From the NCBI RefSeq assembly GCF_001580455.1, contig NZ_CP010951.1, positions 2,939,001 to 3,003,000 on the forward strand: a DNA stretch of 64,000 nt, read 5' to 3'. This DNA comes from Ramlibacter tataouinensis. Lineage in GTDB: Bacteria; Pseudomonadota; Gammaproteobacteria; Burkholderiales; Burkholderiaceae_C. Of this stretch, positions 30,083-41,043 are shown in pieces (within the stretch, counting starts at the first letter, position 1; every line of letters begins with the position of its first letter). Below the pieces are notes generated by a model that was given only the letters and a program-made list of their open reading frames with translations, had not been told where the DNA came from and searched no databases. Made by a program: the position numbers and the translations under genes.

Positions 30083-30886
30083 ATGTCCGACACCCTCGTG
30101 GAGTGCCGCGGCCTGAGCTTTGGCTACGGGCAGCGCCTCGTTCTCGACGACCTTTCGTTCACCGTGCCGCGCGGCAAGGTGACGGCGATCATGGGTGCCT
30201 CGGGTGGCGGCAAGACCACCGTGCTGCGCCTGATCGGCGGGCAGATCCGCGCCAGCCGGGGCGAACTCCTGTTCGAAGGCCAGGACGTCGGCCGCCTGGA
30301 TCAGGAGCAGCTGTATGCGGCGCGCCGCCGCATGGGCATGCTGTTCCAGTTCGGCGCGCTGTTCGCCGACCTGAGCGTGTTCGACAACGTCGCCTTTCCG
30401 CTGCGCGAGCAGACCGAGCTGACCGATGGCCTGATCCGGGACATCGTCCTGATGAAGCTGCAGGCCGTGGGTTTGCGCGGCGCGCGCGACCTGATGCCCT
30501 CCGAGATATCCGGCGGCATGAGCCGTCGCGTGGCGCTGGCGCGGGCGATCGCGCTCGATCCGGAACTCGTGATGTACGACGAACCCTTCGCCGGACTGGA
30601 TCCGATCTCGCTGGGCACCGCGGCGCGCCTGATCCGCCAGCTGAATGACACACTGGGCATCACCAGCATCATCGTGTCGCATGACCTGGACGAAACGTTC
30701 CGGATCGCCGACCAGGTGATCGTGCTGGCCAACGGCCGGGTCGCCGCGCAAGGCACGCCCGACGAGGTGCGTCACTCGCAGGACCCGCTCGTGCACCAGT
30801 TCGTCAACGCCCTGCCCGAGGGGCCGGTGCATTTCCACTATCCCGGGCCCGGCGTGGCTCAGGACTTCAGCGGGGGCCTGCAATGA
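30083..30886 (+). CDS. mlaF: MlaF, ATPase of the phospholipid transport complex
   Basis: A 267-residue ABC ATPase of the MlaFEDB complex, which moves phospholipids between the inner membrane and periplasmic MlaC to keep the outer membrane asymmetric. Walker A is GASGGGKTT, the signature is ISGGMSRRVALARAI, Walker B is LVMYDEPFAGLDP, and the switch His is in IVSHD. Start at MSDTLVECRGLSF; a TTG 9 bp upstream is less likely. Its stop overlaps the mlaE start. Confidence 0.95.
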   Translation: MSDTLVECRGLSFGYGQRLVLDDLSFTVPRGKVTAIMGASGGGKTTVLRLIGGQIRASRGELLFEGQDVGRLDQEQLYAARRRMGMLFQFGALFADLSVFDNVAFPLREQTELTDGLIRDIVLMKLQAVGLRGARDLMPSEISGGMSRRVALARAIALDPELVMYDEPFAGLDPISLGTAARLIRQLNDTLGITSIIVSHDLDETFRIADQVIVLANGRVAAQGTPDEVRHSQDPLVHQFVNALPEGPVHFHYPGPGVAQDFSGGLQ

Positions 30887-31665
30887 GCTGGTTCCGACCG
30901 GCCGAGATCGGCTTTCGCACCCGCTCGCAGCTGGCCGACTGGGGCTATGGCGCACGGCTGCTGCTGCGCCTGTTCATGCTGGCCGGGTCCAGCCTGCGCC
31001 GCTTCGGCCTGGTGCGCGACCAGATCCATTTCCTGGGCAACTACTCGCTGGCGATCATCACGGTGTCGGGCCTGTTCGTCGGCTTCGTGCTCGGGCTGCA
31101 GGGCTACTACACGCTGCAGCGCTATGGTTCGGCGGAGGCCCTGGGCCTGCTGGTCGCCCTCAGCCTGGTGCGCGAACTGGGGCCCGTGGTCACGGCCCTG
31201 CTGTTCGCCGGCCGGGCCGGTGCCTCGCTCACGGCGGAGATCGGGCTGATGCGCGCGGGCGAACAGATCACGGCGATGGAAATGATGGCCGTCGATCCGG
31301 TGAGCCGCTTGCTGGCGCCCCGGTTTTGGGGCGGCGTGATCTGCATGCCCCTGCTCGCCGCGGTGTTCAGCGCCGTCGGCGTTTTCGGCGGCTATGTGGT
31401 CGGCGTGCTGCTGATCGGCGTCGATCCCGGCTCCTTCTGGAGCCAGATGCAGGGCGGCGTGGACGTGTGGAAGGACGTGGGCAACGGCGTCGTCAAGAGC
31501 CTGGTGTTCGGCGTGGCCGTGACCTTCATCGCCCTGCTGCAGGGGTTCAAGGCCCAGCCCACGCCCGAAGGCGTGTCCACGGCCACGACGCGCACGGTGG
31601 TCATCTCGTCGCTGTCGGTGCTCGGCCTGGATTTCATCCTGACCGTGATGATGTTTAGCATTTAG
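30883..31665 (+). CDS. mlaE: MlaE, permease of the phospholipid transport complex
   Basis: A 260-residue inner-membrane permease of the MlaE family with five or six hydrophobic segments. The typical stretch LVRELGPVVTALLFAGRAGAS and the EIGLMRAGEQITAMEMM motif contact the ATPase. FWGGVICMPLLAAVFSAVG and the C-terminal ISSLSVLGLDFILT fit the family. Start ATG overlaps the mlaF stop (ATGA). Confidence 0.95.
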   Translation: MSWFRPAEIGFRTRSQLADWGYGARLLLRLFMLAGSSLRRFGLVRDQIHFLGNYSLAIITVSGLFVGFVLGLQGYYTLQRYGSAEALGLLVALSLVRELGPVVTALLFAGRAGASLTAEIGLMRAGEQITAMEMMAVDPVSRLLAPRFWGGVICMPLLAAVFSAVGVFGGYVVGVLLIGVDPGSFWSQMQGGVDVWKDVGNGVVKSLVFGVAVTFIALLQGFKAQPTPEGVSTATTRTVVISSLSVLGLDFILTVMMFSI

Positions 31666-31675
31666 GGAGAAGCGC

Positions 31676-32185
31676 GTGGAGCGTTCCAAGAACGATGTGT
31701 GGGTGGGCCTGTTCGTGATCATCGGACTGGCGGCCATCCTGTTCCTCGCCCTCAAGTCGGCGAACCTGCTGAACCTGAGCTTCCAGCCCGAGTATCGGGT
31801 GCTGGCGAAATTCGACAACATCGGCGGCCTCAAGCCGCGCGCCGCGGTGAAGAGCGCGGGCGTGGTGGTCGGCCGTGTGGAGAGCATCGCGCTCGACGAC
31901 AAGAGCTTCCAGGCCCGCGTCACGCTGGCGCTGGAAAGCCGCTACATGTTTCCGAAGGACAGTTCTCTGAAGATCCTGACCAGCGGCCTGCTGGGCGAGC
32001 AGTACATCGGGATCGAGGCGGGCGCCGATGAGAAGAACCTGGCCGCCGGCGACACGATTTCCACCACGCAATCGGCGGTGGTGCTGGAAAACCTCATCGG
32101 TCAGTTCCTCTACAGCAAGGCCGCCGAAGGCCCGGCCACGCCGGCCCCGGCGCCCAAGATCCAGAGCCCCGCGCCGAAGAAATGA
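31676..32185 (+). CDS. mlaD: MlaD, MCE-domain substrate-binding subunit
   Basis: A 169-residue protein with one N-terminal membrane helix (VWVGLFVIIGLAAILFLAL) and a periplasmic MCE domain (YRVLAKFDNIGGLKPRAAVK, GVVVGRVESIAL, LLGEQYIGIE), which forms the hexameric ring of the Mla transporter. The C-terminus is a Pro/Ala/Lys tail. GTG start; the stop overlaps the mlaA start. Confidence 0.95.
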   Translation: MERSKNDVWVGLFVIIGLAAILFLALKSANLLNLSFQPEYRVLAKFDNIGGLKPRAAVKSAGVVVGRVESIALDDKSFQARVTLALESRYMFPKDSSLKILTSGLLGEQYIGIEAGADEKNLAAGDTISTTQSAVVLENLIGQFLYSKAAEGPATPAPAPKIQSPAPKK

Positions 32186-33000
32186 AGCTTTTCCATCCTG
32201 AGCTCGCGCGATGGCTGGCCCGCGCGCTGCTGATCCTGTCACTCGGCTTGCTGGCCACCGGCTGCGCGAGCCTGACGGGGCCGAACCCGCGCGACCCGCT
32301 GGAACCCGTCAACCGCAAGGTGATGCAGTTCAACGACGACGTCGACGCCGCCTTCCTCAAGCCCGTGGCGACCGCCTACCAGAAGGTGGTGCCCTCGATG
32401 GTGCGAACCGGCGTCACCAACGTGTTCTCCAACATGAACGACGCCTGGTACTTCGTCAACAGCCTGCTGCAGTTCCGGCTGCAGGATGCGGAGGAGAACT
32501 TCGCCCGCTTCCACATCAACACCTTCTTCGGCCTGGGCGGCATCTTCGATGTGGCCAGCGACCTCAACATCGAGCGCCACCGCGAGGACTTCGGGCAGAC
32601 GCTGGGGCGTTGGGGCGTGCCTGCGGGCCCCTACGTGGTGCTGCCTTTCTTCGGGCCCTCGACCGTGCGTGACGGCCTGGCCCTGTGGGTGGACTTCCAG
32701 GGCGACCTGGTGTGGGTGGTGCCCACCAGCATGGCCAATCGAAACATCCTCTTTGGGGTACGCTACGTGGACCGGCGGGCCAACCTGTTGCGCTTGGGTA
32801 GCCTGATTGATGAGGCGGCCCTGGACAAGTACAGCTTCACGCGCGAGGCCTACCTGCAGAGGCGCAATGCCGAGGTGTACGACTTCAAGGAGCAGAAGCC
32901 GGAATCCGATGGCGCTGAGCCGGAAGTGGAGTCCGAGCCGTCCGCCCCGCCGGCAACGCCCGCGCCTGAGCCGGCGCCGGCCCCGGCCCCGGCCCGATGA
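32182..33000 (+). CDS. mlaA: MlaA (VacJ), outer-membrane lipoprotein of the Mla pathway
   Basis: A 272-residue lipoprotein that removes misplaced phospholipids from the outer leaflet and hands them to MlaC. The lipobox is LLATGC. DPLEPVNRKVMQFND, VNSLLQFRLQDAEENFARF, TFFGLGGIFDVAS and the amphipathic VLPFFGPSTVRDG are family signatures. The tail is a Pro/Ala/Glu repeat. In E. coli this gene lies apart; its inclusion in the mla operon is common in beta-proteobacteria. Confidence 0.95.
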   Translation: MKLFHPELARWLARALLILSLGLLATGCASLTGPNPRDPLEPVNRKVMQFNDDVDAAFLKPVATAYQKVVPSMVRTGVTNVFSNMNDAWYFVNSLLQFRLQDAEENFARFHINTFFGLGGIFDVASDLNIERHREDFGQTLGRWGVPAGPYVVLPFFGPSTVRDGLALWVDFQGDLVWVVPTSMANRNILFGVRYVDRRANLLRLGSLIDEAALDKYSFTREAYLQRRNAEVYDFKEQKPESDGAEPEVESEPSAPPATPAPEPAPAPAPAR

Positions 33001-33090
33001 GGTGCCCGGCTGCGTGCTCAGCCGCACCGGAACCCCGCCCACCGATGGCGTTCCAACGGTGAGGTTCAATACCGATTGAAAGGGAAACGA

Positions 33091-33732
33091 ATGAAAAGAC
33101 GTGTGTTTGCATTGCTCACCGCCCTGTCGCTGGGACTTGGCGCGGCCACGCTGCCGGCCCTGTCCTGGGCTGCCGACGAGTCGCCCGATGCCATGATCAA
33201 GCGGCTGTCGGACGAGGTGCTCGACGCGATCAAGGCCGACAAAGCGATCCAGGGCGGCGACACCAGCCGGATCCTTTCGCTGGTGGACGGCAAGATCATG
33301 CCGAACGTGGATTTCCAGCGCATGACCGCGGCAGCGGTGGGACCGGCCTGGCGCCAGGCCACGCCCGAGCAGAAGAAGAAGCTGCAGGATGAATTCAAGG
33401 TCCTGCTGGTTCGCACCTACTCGGGCGCGCTGTCGCAGGTGCGTGACCAGACCGTCAGCGTCAAGCCGCAGCGCGGCTCGCCGGACGACAAGGAAGTCGT
33501 GGTGCGCACCGAGATACGCGGCCGCGGCGAACCGATCCAGCTGGACTACCGGCTCGAGAAGACGCCGGGGCAGGGTTCGGGCTGGAAGATCTACAACCTG
33601 AACGTGCTGGGCGTGTGGCTGGTGGAGACCTACCGCAGCCAGTTCGCCGAGCAGATCAACAGCAAGGGCGTCGATGGCCTGATCGCCACGCTTGAGGCGC
33701 AGAACAAGAGCAACTCCGGCAAGAAGAGCTGA
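33091..33732 (+). CDS. mlaC: MlaC, periplasmic phospholipid carrier
   Basis: A 213-residue soluble periplasmic shuttle between MlaA and MlaFEDB. The signal peptide MKRRVFALLTALSLG ends near LSWAA. The Tol-Tol-Ttg2-type fold is seen in SLVDGKIMPNVDFQRMT, FKVLLVRTYSGAL and LDYRLEKTPGQGSGWKIYN. Start at 33091, preceded by AAAGGGAAA; an in-frame TTG at 33076 is less likely. Confidence 0.95.
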   Translation: MKRRVFALLTALSLGLGAATLPALSWAADESPDAMIKRLSDEVLDAIKADKAIQGGDTSRILSLVDGKIMPNVDFQRMTAAAVGPAWRQATPEQKKKLQDEFKVLLVRTYSGALSQVRDQTVSVKPQRGSPDDKEVVVRTEIRGRGEPIQLDYRLEKTPGQGSGWKIYNLNVLGVWLVETYRSQFAEQINSKGVDGLIATLEAQNKSNSGKKS

Positions 33733-33737
33733 CGCCG

Positions 33738-34010
33738 ATGCTGGTGCTGCCCGCCGAACTTACCCATGAACAGGCCCTGGCCTGCAGCCGGATGCTGGCG
33801 CAGGGCCTGCGCTCGCAGGCCGAGCCGGTGGTGGTGGCCGACGCCGGGGCGCTGAAGGATTTCGATTCCTCGGCGCTGGCGGTGCTGCTGGAATGCCGGC
33901 GCGAAGCCCTCGCCGCGGGCAAGACCTTCGCCGTCGCGCGCATGCCGCAGCGCCTGCGCGAGCTCGCGACGCTGTATGGCGTCGCCGAGCTGTTCCCGGC
34001 CGCGCCCTAG
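33738..34010 (+). CDS. mlaB: MlaB, STAS-domain subunit of the Mla transporter
   Basis: A 90-residue cytoplasmic STAS protein that binds MlaF and is needed for assembly and activity of the ATPase. The fold is suggested by VVVADAGALKDFDSSALAVLLECRREAL, with the conserved Asp-Ser-Ser at the loop before helix 1, and by LRELATLYGVAELF. It closes the mlaFEDACB operon, 5 bp after mlaC. Confidence 0.88.
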   Translation: MLVLPAELTHEQALACSRMLAQGLRSQAEPVVVADAGALKDFDSSALAVLLECRREALAAGKTFAVARMPQRLRELATLYGVAELFPAAP

Positions 34011-34051
34011 GGACGCTGCCCGGCCGGCGCGCCCGGCTCCGGGGCCCTCGC

Positions 34052-34057
34052 TAAAAT
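34052..34057 (+). promoter_or_regulatory. Candidate -10 box for the ABC exporter pair
   Basis: TAAAAT 13 bp before the ABC ATPase ATG, within the 60-bp gap after mlaB. A transcript starting here would have a very short leader. No -35 is evident. Confidence 0.35.
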
Positions 34058-34070
34058 CGCCGGCTTGCCC

Positions 34071-34993
<923 letters not shown>

Positions 34994-34997
<4 letters not shown>

Positions 34998-35749
34998 CGG
35001 GCTGGAGCACGCTGTTCTACAAGGAGGTGCTGCGCTTCTGGAAGGTCAGCTTCCAGACCGTGGCGGCGCCGGTGCTGACGGCGGTGCTGTACATGCTGAT
35101 CTTCGGGCATGTGCTGCAGGACCATGTGCAGGTCTACGGCAAGGTCAGCTACACCGCCTTCCTGGTGCCGGGCCTGGTGATGATGAGCGTGCTGCAGAAC
35201 GCCTTCGCCAACAGCTCATCCTCGCTGATCCAGAGCAAGATCACCGGCAACCTGGTGTTCCTGCTGCTCACGCCGCTGTCGCACTGGAGCTGGTTCTTCG
35301 CCTATGTGGGCGCGTCGGTGGCGCGCGGCTTGGTGGTGGGCTTGGGCGTGTTCGTCGTGACGGCGCTGTTCGGCCAGCCCGGGTTCGCCCAGCCCCTGTG
35401 GATCGTGGTCTTCGCCGTGCTGGGCGCGGCCATGCTGGGGTCGCTGGGCGTGATCGCCGGCCTGTGGGCCGAGAAGTTCGACCAGATGGCGGCGTTCCAG
35501 AACTTCGTCATCATGCCCATGACCTTCCTGTCGGGCGTCTTCTATTCCATCCATTCGCTGCCCGAGTTCTGGCAGGGGGTGAGCCACCTGAACCCCTTCT
35601 TCTACATGATCGACGGCTTCCGCTACGGCTTCTTCGGCGTGAGCGACGTGTCGCCCTGGCTGAGCCTGGGCATCGTCGGCGGCGCCATGCTGGCCGCCGG
35701 CGGCGTGGCCGTCCATCTGCTTCGCATCGGCTACAAAATCCGAGGATGA
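34994..35749 (+). CDS. ABC-2 type permease (YadH-like)
   Basis: A 251-residue membrane protein with six hydrophobic segments, including PVLTAVLYMLIFGHVL, FLVPGLVMMSVLQNAFANSS and FVIMPMTFLSGVFYSIHSLP. The last contains the ABC-2 signature near the C-terminus, followed by NPFFYMIDGFRYGFFG. It is the partner of the preceding ATPase, with which it overlaps by ATGA. The substrate is not known. Confidence 0.9.
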
Positions 35750-35783
35750 CAATCCCCCTCTACGCGGCTTCGCCGCTGCCCCG

Positions 35784-36029
35784 ATGACTGCCGAAGAACT
35801 GCACGCCCTGATCAGCGCGGGCCTGCCCTGCGATCACCTCGAAGTGGCCGGGGATGGCCGCCACTGGGACGCCCTGATTGTTTCGTCCGCCTTCGAGGGC
35901 AAGCGCCTGATCCAGCGCCACCAGCGGGTCTATGCCACGCTGGGTGAGAGAATGCATACCGACGAGGTACATGCGCTCTCGATGAAGACCTTCACGCCCG
36001 CCGAGTGGGCGAACGCGCAAAACCACTGA
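35784..36029 (+). CDS. BolA family protein (IbaG-like)
   Basis: An 81-residue BolA/IbaG-type protein. The KH-like fold shows DHLEVAGDGRHWDALIVSSAFEGKRLIQRHQRVYATL with a helix-turn-helix-like centre, and the conserved Glu/His tail is HTDEVHALSMKTFTP. Members bind 2Fe-2S clusters with monothiol glutaredoxins. It sits immediately before murA, as ibaG does in E. coli, which favours the IbaG branch. Confidence 0.9.
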   Translation: MTAEELHALISAGLPCDHLEVAGDGRHWDALIVSSAFEGKRLIQRHQRVYATLGERMHTDEVHALSMKTFTPAEWANAQNH

Positions 36030-36036
36030 CCGACAC

Positions 36037-37299
<1,263 letters not shown>

Positions 37300-37309
37300 G
37301 GACGGCCCC

Positions 37310-37984
37310 ATGATTACGCTCGCGCTGTCCAAGGGACGCATCTTCGACGAGACCCTGCCGCTGCTGGAGGCCGCCGGCATCCGGGTGCTGGAAGACCCGG
37401 AACGCTCGCGCAAGCTGATCCTGCCCACCAGCCAGCCCGACCTGCGCGTGGTGATCGTGCGCGCCACCGACGTGCCCACCTACGTGCAGTACGGCGGCGC
37501 GGACCTGGGCGTGACCGGACTGGACACCCTGATCGAACACGGCGCGGGCTGGGGCGGCGCTGCAGCACGCAGCGCGGGGCTGTACCAGCCGCTGGACCTG
37601 CAGATCGCCAAGTGCCGCGTCAGCGTAGCGGTGCGCGACGACTTCGACTACGCCAGCGCCGTGCGCCAGGGTTCGCGCCTGCGCGTGGCCACCAAGTACG
37701 TGAGCATCGCGCGCGACTTCTTCGCCGCCAAGGGCGTGCACGTGGACATGGTCAAGCTGTACGGCAGCATGGAGCTGGCGCCGCTGACCGGCCTGGCCGA
37801 CGCCATCGTGGACCTGGTGTCCACCGGCGGCACGCTCAAGGCCAACCGGCTGGTCGAGGTCGAGCGCATCATGGACATCAGTTCCCGGCTGGTGGTGAAC
37901 CAGGCCGCCCTCAAGCTCAAGCAGGAGCCGATCCGCCGCCTGATCGATGTTTTCGCCGCGGCCACCGCCGCCCGCGCCACCTGA
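37310..37984 (+). CDS. hisG: ATP phosphoribosyltransferase, short form
   Basis: A 224-residue catalytic subunit for the first step of histidine synthesis (ATP plus PRPP). It lacks the C-terminal ACT-like regulatory domain, so it is the short HisGS type, which needs HisZ for activity and feedback control. The signatures LALSKGRIF, YVQYGGADLGVTG and the PRPP loop ADAIVDLVSTGGTLKAN are intact. hisZ is not in this window. First gene of hisGDCBHAFIE. Confidence 0.96.
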   Translation: MITLALSKGRIFDETLPLLEAAGIRVLEDPERSRKLILPTSQPDLRVVIVRATDVPTYVQYGGADLGVTGLDTLIEHGAGWGGAAARSAGLYQPLDLQIAKCRVSVAVRDDFDYASAVRQGSRLRVATKYVSIARDFFAAKGVHVDMVKLYGSMELAPLTGLADAIVDLVSTGGTLKANRLVEVERIMDISSRLVVNQAALKLKQEPIRRLIDVFAAATAARAT

Positions 37985-37991
37985 GGAAAGC

Positions 37992-39311
37992 ATGACGCCC
38001 GCCGCCCGCCCCCTGCGACTGTCCACCGCCGACGCCGGCTTCGAGGCCGCGTTCCAGGCGCGGCTGCACTGGTCGGAGGAAACCGACGCCGGCGTGGAGC
38101 AGACCGTGGCCGGCATCCTGGCCGACGTGAAGCGGCGCGGCGATGACGCGGTGCTCGAATACAGCAATCGCTTCGATGCCGTGGGCGCGGCCAGCCTCGG
38201 CGAGCTGGAGCTGCCCGCTTCCGAGTTGCAGGCGGCCTTTGCTGCCTTGCCGGCACCGCAGCGCTCGGCGCTGGAGCAGGCCGCGGCCCGCGTGCGCCGC
38301 TACCACGAGGCGCAGAAGAAGGCTTCGGGCGAGAGCTGGTCCTACCGTGAAGCCGATGGGACGCTGCTGGGCCAGAAGGTCACGCCGCTGGACCGCGTGG
38401 GCATCTACGTGCCGGGCGGCAAGGCGGCCTACCCCTCTTCGGTGCTGATGAACGCGATCCCGGCGCAGGTCGCGGGCGTGCCCGAGATCATCATGGTGGT
38501 GCCCACGCCACGCGGGGAGAAAAACCTGCTGGTGCTGGCGGCGGCGCACTTGGCGGGCGTGACCCGGGTGTTCCGCATCGGCGGCGCCCAGGCGGTGGGC
38601 GCGCTGGCCTATGGCACCGCGACCGTGCCGCGGGTGGACAAGATCACCGGCCCGGGCAACGCCTATGTGGCCAGCGCCAAGCGCCGCGTGTTCGGCCAGG
38701 TCGGCATCGACATGATCGCCGGGCCCAGCGAGATCCTGGTGCTGGCCGACGGCAGCACGCCGCCCGACTGGGTGGCGATGGACCTGTTCTCGCAGGCCGA
38801 GCACGACGAGCTGGCGCAAAGCATCCTGCTGTGCCCCGACGTCGGCTACATCGGCCGCGTGCAGGCCGAGATCGACCGCCTGCTGCCGGCCATGCCGCGC
38901 GCGCAGATCATCGCCAAATCGCTTTCCGGCCGCGGCGCGCTGATCCACACCCGTTCGATGGAGGAGGCCTGCGAGATCAGCAACCGCATCGCGCCGGAGC
39001 ACCTGGAGATCGCCAGCAGTGAGCCTTCGCGCTGGGAGCCGCTGCTGCGGCACGCGGGCGCCATCTTCCTCGGCTCCTTCACCAGCGAGTCGCTGGGCGA
39101 CTACTGCGCCGGGCCCAACCACGTGCTGCCCACCAGCGGCACGGCGCGCTTCTCCTCGCCCCTGGGCGTGTACGACTTCCAGAAACGCAGCAGCCTGATC
39201 GAGGTGAGCGAGGCCGGGGCGCGCAGCCTGGGCCCGATCGCCGCCGAACTGGCCTACGGCGAGGGCCTGCAGGCCCATGCGCGCGCCGCCGAGATGCGCT
39301 ACAAGGGCTGA
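37992..39311 (+). CDS. hisD: Histidinol dehydrogenase
   Basis: A 439-residue zinc enzyme that oxidises histidinol to histidine in the last two steps. YVPGGKAAYPSSVLMN, VTRVFRIGGAQAVGALAYGT, VDKITGPGNAYV and the catalytic EHLEIA and SLGDYCAGPNHVLPT segments are present. GAGGAAAG supports the start MTPAARPLRLS at 37992. Confidence 0.97.
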   Translation: MTPAARPLRLSTADAGFEAAFQARLHWSEETDAGVEQTVAGILADVKRRGDDAVLEYSNRFDAVGAASLGELELPASELQAAFAALPAPQRSALEQAAARVRRYHEAQKKASGESWSYREADGTLLGQKVTPLDRVGIYVPGGKAAYPSSVLMNAIPAQVAGVPEIIMVVPTPRGEKNLLVLAAAHLAGVTRVFRIGGAQAVGALAYGTATVPRVDKITGPGNAYVASAKRRVFGQVGIDMIAGPSEILVLADGSTPPDWVAMDLFSQAEHDELAQSILLCPDVGYIGRVQAEIDRLLPAMPRAQIIAKSLSGRGALIHTRSMEEACEISNRIAPEHLEIASSEPSRWEPLLRHAGAIFLGSFTSESLGDYCAGPNHVLPTSGTARFSSPLGVYDFQKRSSLIEVSEAGARSLGPIAAELAYGEGLQAHARAAEMRYKG

Positions 39312-39324
39312 GGGCCGAATCCGA

Positions 39325-40407
39325 ATGACCACGAGGGACCTGGACCGCATCATCGCCAGCCGCATCCGCCAGGACGTGCAGTCGATGCACGCCTACGCCA
39401 TCCAGGATTCGCGCGGGCTGATCAAGCTGGACGCGATGGAGAACCCGCACCGGCTGCCGCCGGCGCTGCGGCAGAAACTGGGCGAGCGGCTGGCCGAAGT
39501 GGCGCTGAACCGCTACCCCGGCGACCGTGTCCACGAGCTGCGTGCCGCACTGGCGCGCCATGCCGCCATGCCCGAGGGCTTCGACCTGATGCTGGGCAAC
39601 GGCTCGGACGAGCTGATCTCGCTGCTGGCGATGGCCTGCGACGTGCCCGGCGCCGCCATCCTGGCGCCGCTGCCCGGTTTCGTGATGTACGCCATGAGCG
39701 CGCAGCTGCAGGGCCTGAAGTTCATCCCGGTCGACCTGACCCCCGACTTCGAGCTCGACGAGGCCGCCATGCTGGCGGCCATCGAGCGGCACCAGCCCGC
39801 CATCGTGTACCTCGCCTATCCGAACAACCCCACCGCCAACCTGTGGGACGACGCGGTGATCGAGAAGATCATCGAGGCGGCGCCCGGGCTGGTGGTGATC
39901 GACGAGGCCTACCAGCCGTTCTCCAGCCGCAGCTACATCGACCGGGTGGCGCGGCATCCGCACGTGCTGCTGATGCGCACCCTGAGCAAGTTCGGGCTGG
40001 CGGGCGTGCGCATCGGCTACATGCTGGGGCGCAAGGCGCTGGTCCGGGAGATCGACAAGGTTCGCCCGCCCTACAACATCAGCGTGCTCAACAGCGAATG
40101 CGCGCTGTTCGCGCTGGAGCACGAGCCGGTGTTCGCCGCCCAGGCCGCGCAGATCCGCGAGGAACGCGGCCGCATCCAGCGGGCGCTGGGCGCGCTGCCC
40201 GGCGTCCGGAGCTGGCCGAGCGACGCCAACATGATCCTGGTGCGCGTGCCCGACGCGGCCCGGACCTTCGACGGCATGAAGGCGCGCGGCGTGCTGGTCA
40301 AGAACGTTTCTAAAATGCACCCATTGCTGGCCAATTGCCTGCGCCTGACGGTCGGAACCGCCGAGGAGAACGCACGCATGCTGGAGGCCCTGCACGCATC
40401 CCTATGA
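39325..40407 (+). CDS. hisC: Histidinol-phosphate aminotransferase
   Basis: A 360-residue PLP aminotransferase of class I/II, converting imidazole acetol phosphate to histidinol phosphate. KLDAMENPHRLP, GNGSDELISLLAMA and YPNNPTANLW are in place. The PLP Lys lies in TLSKFGLAGVRIGY. Start at MTTRDLDRIIAS. The stop overlaps the hisB start. Confidence 0.95.
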   Translation: MTTRDLDRIIASRIRQDVQSMHAYAIQDSRGLIKLDAMENPHRLPPALRQKLGERLAEVALNRYPGDRVHELRAALARHAAMPEGFDLMLGNGSDELISLLAMACDVPGAAILAPLPGFVMYAMSAQLQGLKFIPVDLTPDFELDEAAMLAAIERHQPAIVYLAYPNNPTANLWDDAVIEKIIEAAPGLVVIDEAYQPFSSRSYIDRVARHPHVLLMRTLSKFGLAGVRIGYMLGRKALVREIDKVRPPYNISVLNSECALFALEHEPVFAAQAAQIREERGRIQRALGALPGVRSWPSDANMILVRVPDAARTFDGMKARGVLVKNVSKMHPLLANCLRLTVGTAEENARMLEALHASL

Positions 40408-41000
40408 GCACTGCACGTACCGCCGAAATCACCCGCAACACGCAGGAGACCAAGATCACCGTGCGCGTCGACCTTGACGGCACGGGCCGGGCCAAGCTGT
40501 CCACCGGCATTGGCTTCTTCGACCACATGCTGGACCAGATCGCCCGGCACGGCCTGATCGACCTGGACGTGCTGGCCGAGGGCGACCTGCACATCGACGG
40601 CCACCACACGGTGGAAGACGTGGGCATCACGCTCGGCCAGGCCGTGCTCAAGGCGGTGGGCGACAAGAAGGGCATCCGCCGCTACGGCCACGCCTACGTC
40701 CCGCTGGACGAGGCCCTGTCGCGCGTGGTCATCGATTTCTCCGGCCGCCCGGGGCTGGTCATGAACGTGCCGTTCAAGAGCGGCATGATCGGCAACTTCG
40801 ACAGCCAGCTGGCGCACGAGTTCTTCCAGGGTTTCGCGAACCATGCGTTCGTCACCCTGCACATCGACAACCTGCGCGGCGAGAACGCCCACCACCAGTG
40901 CGAGACGGTGTTCAAGGCCTTCGCGCGCGCCCTGCGCGCCGCGCTGGAGCTCGACCCGCGCGCCGCCGGCAGCATTCCTTCGACCAAGGGCTCGCTCTGA
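40404..41000 (+). CDS. hisB: Imidazoleglycerol-phosphate dehydratase
   Basis: A 198-residue monofunctional dehydratase. The manganese-binding motifs FFDHMLDQIARHG, DGHHTVEDVGI and the second-half HEFFQGFANHA and ENAHHQCET are complete. The phosphatase domain found fused to HisB in E. coli is absent. Start ATG overlaps the hisC stop. Confidence 0.97.
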   Translation: MSTARTAEITRNTQETKITVRVDLDGTGRAKLSTGIGFFDHMLDQIARHGLIDLDVLAEGDLHIDGHHTVEDVGITLGQAVLKAVGDKKGIRRYGHAYVPLDEALSRVVIDFSGRPGLVMNVPFKSGMIGNFDSQLAHEFFQGFANHAFVTLHIDNLRGENAHHQCETVFKAFARALRAALELDPRAAGSIPSTKGSL

Positions 41001-41043
41001 CATCCTGCGCCTGCCGCCGCGAGGCAGCTTCGAGATCGAACCG

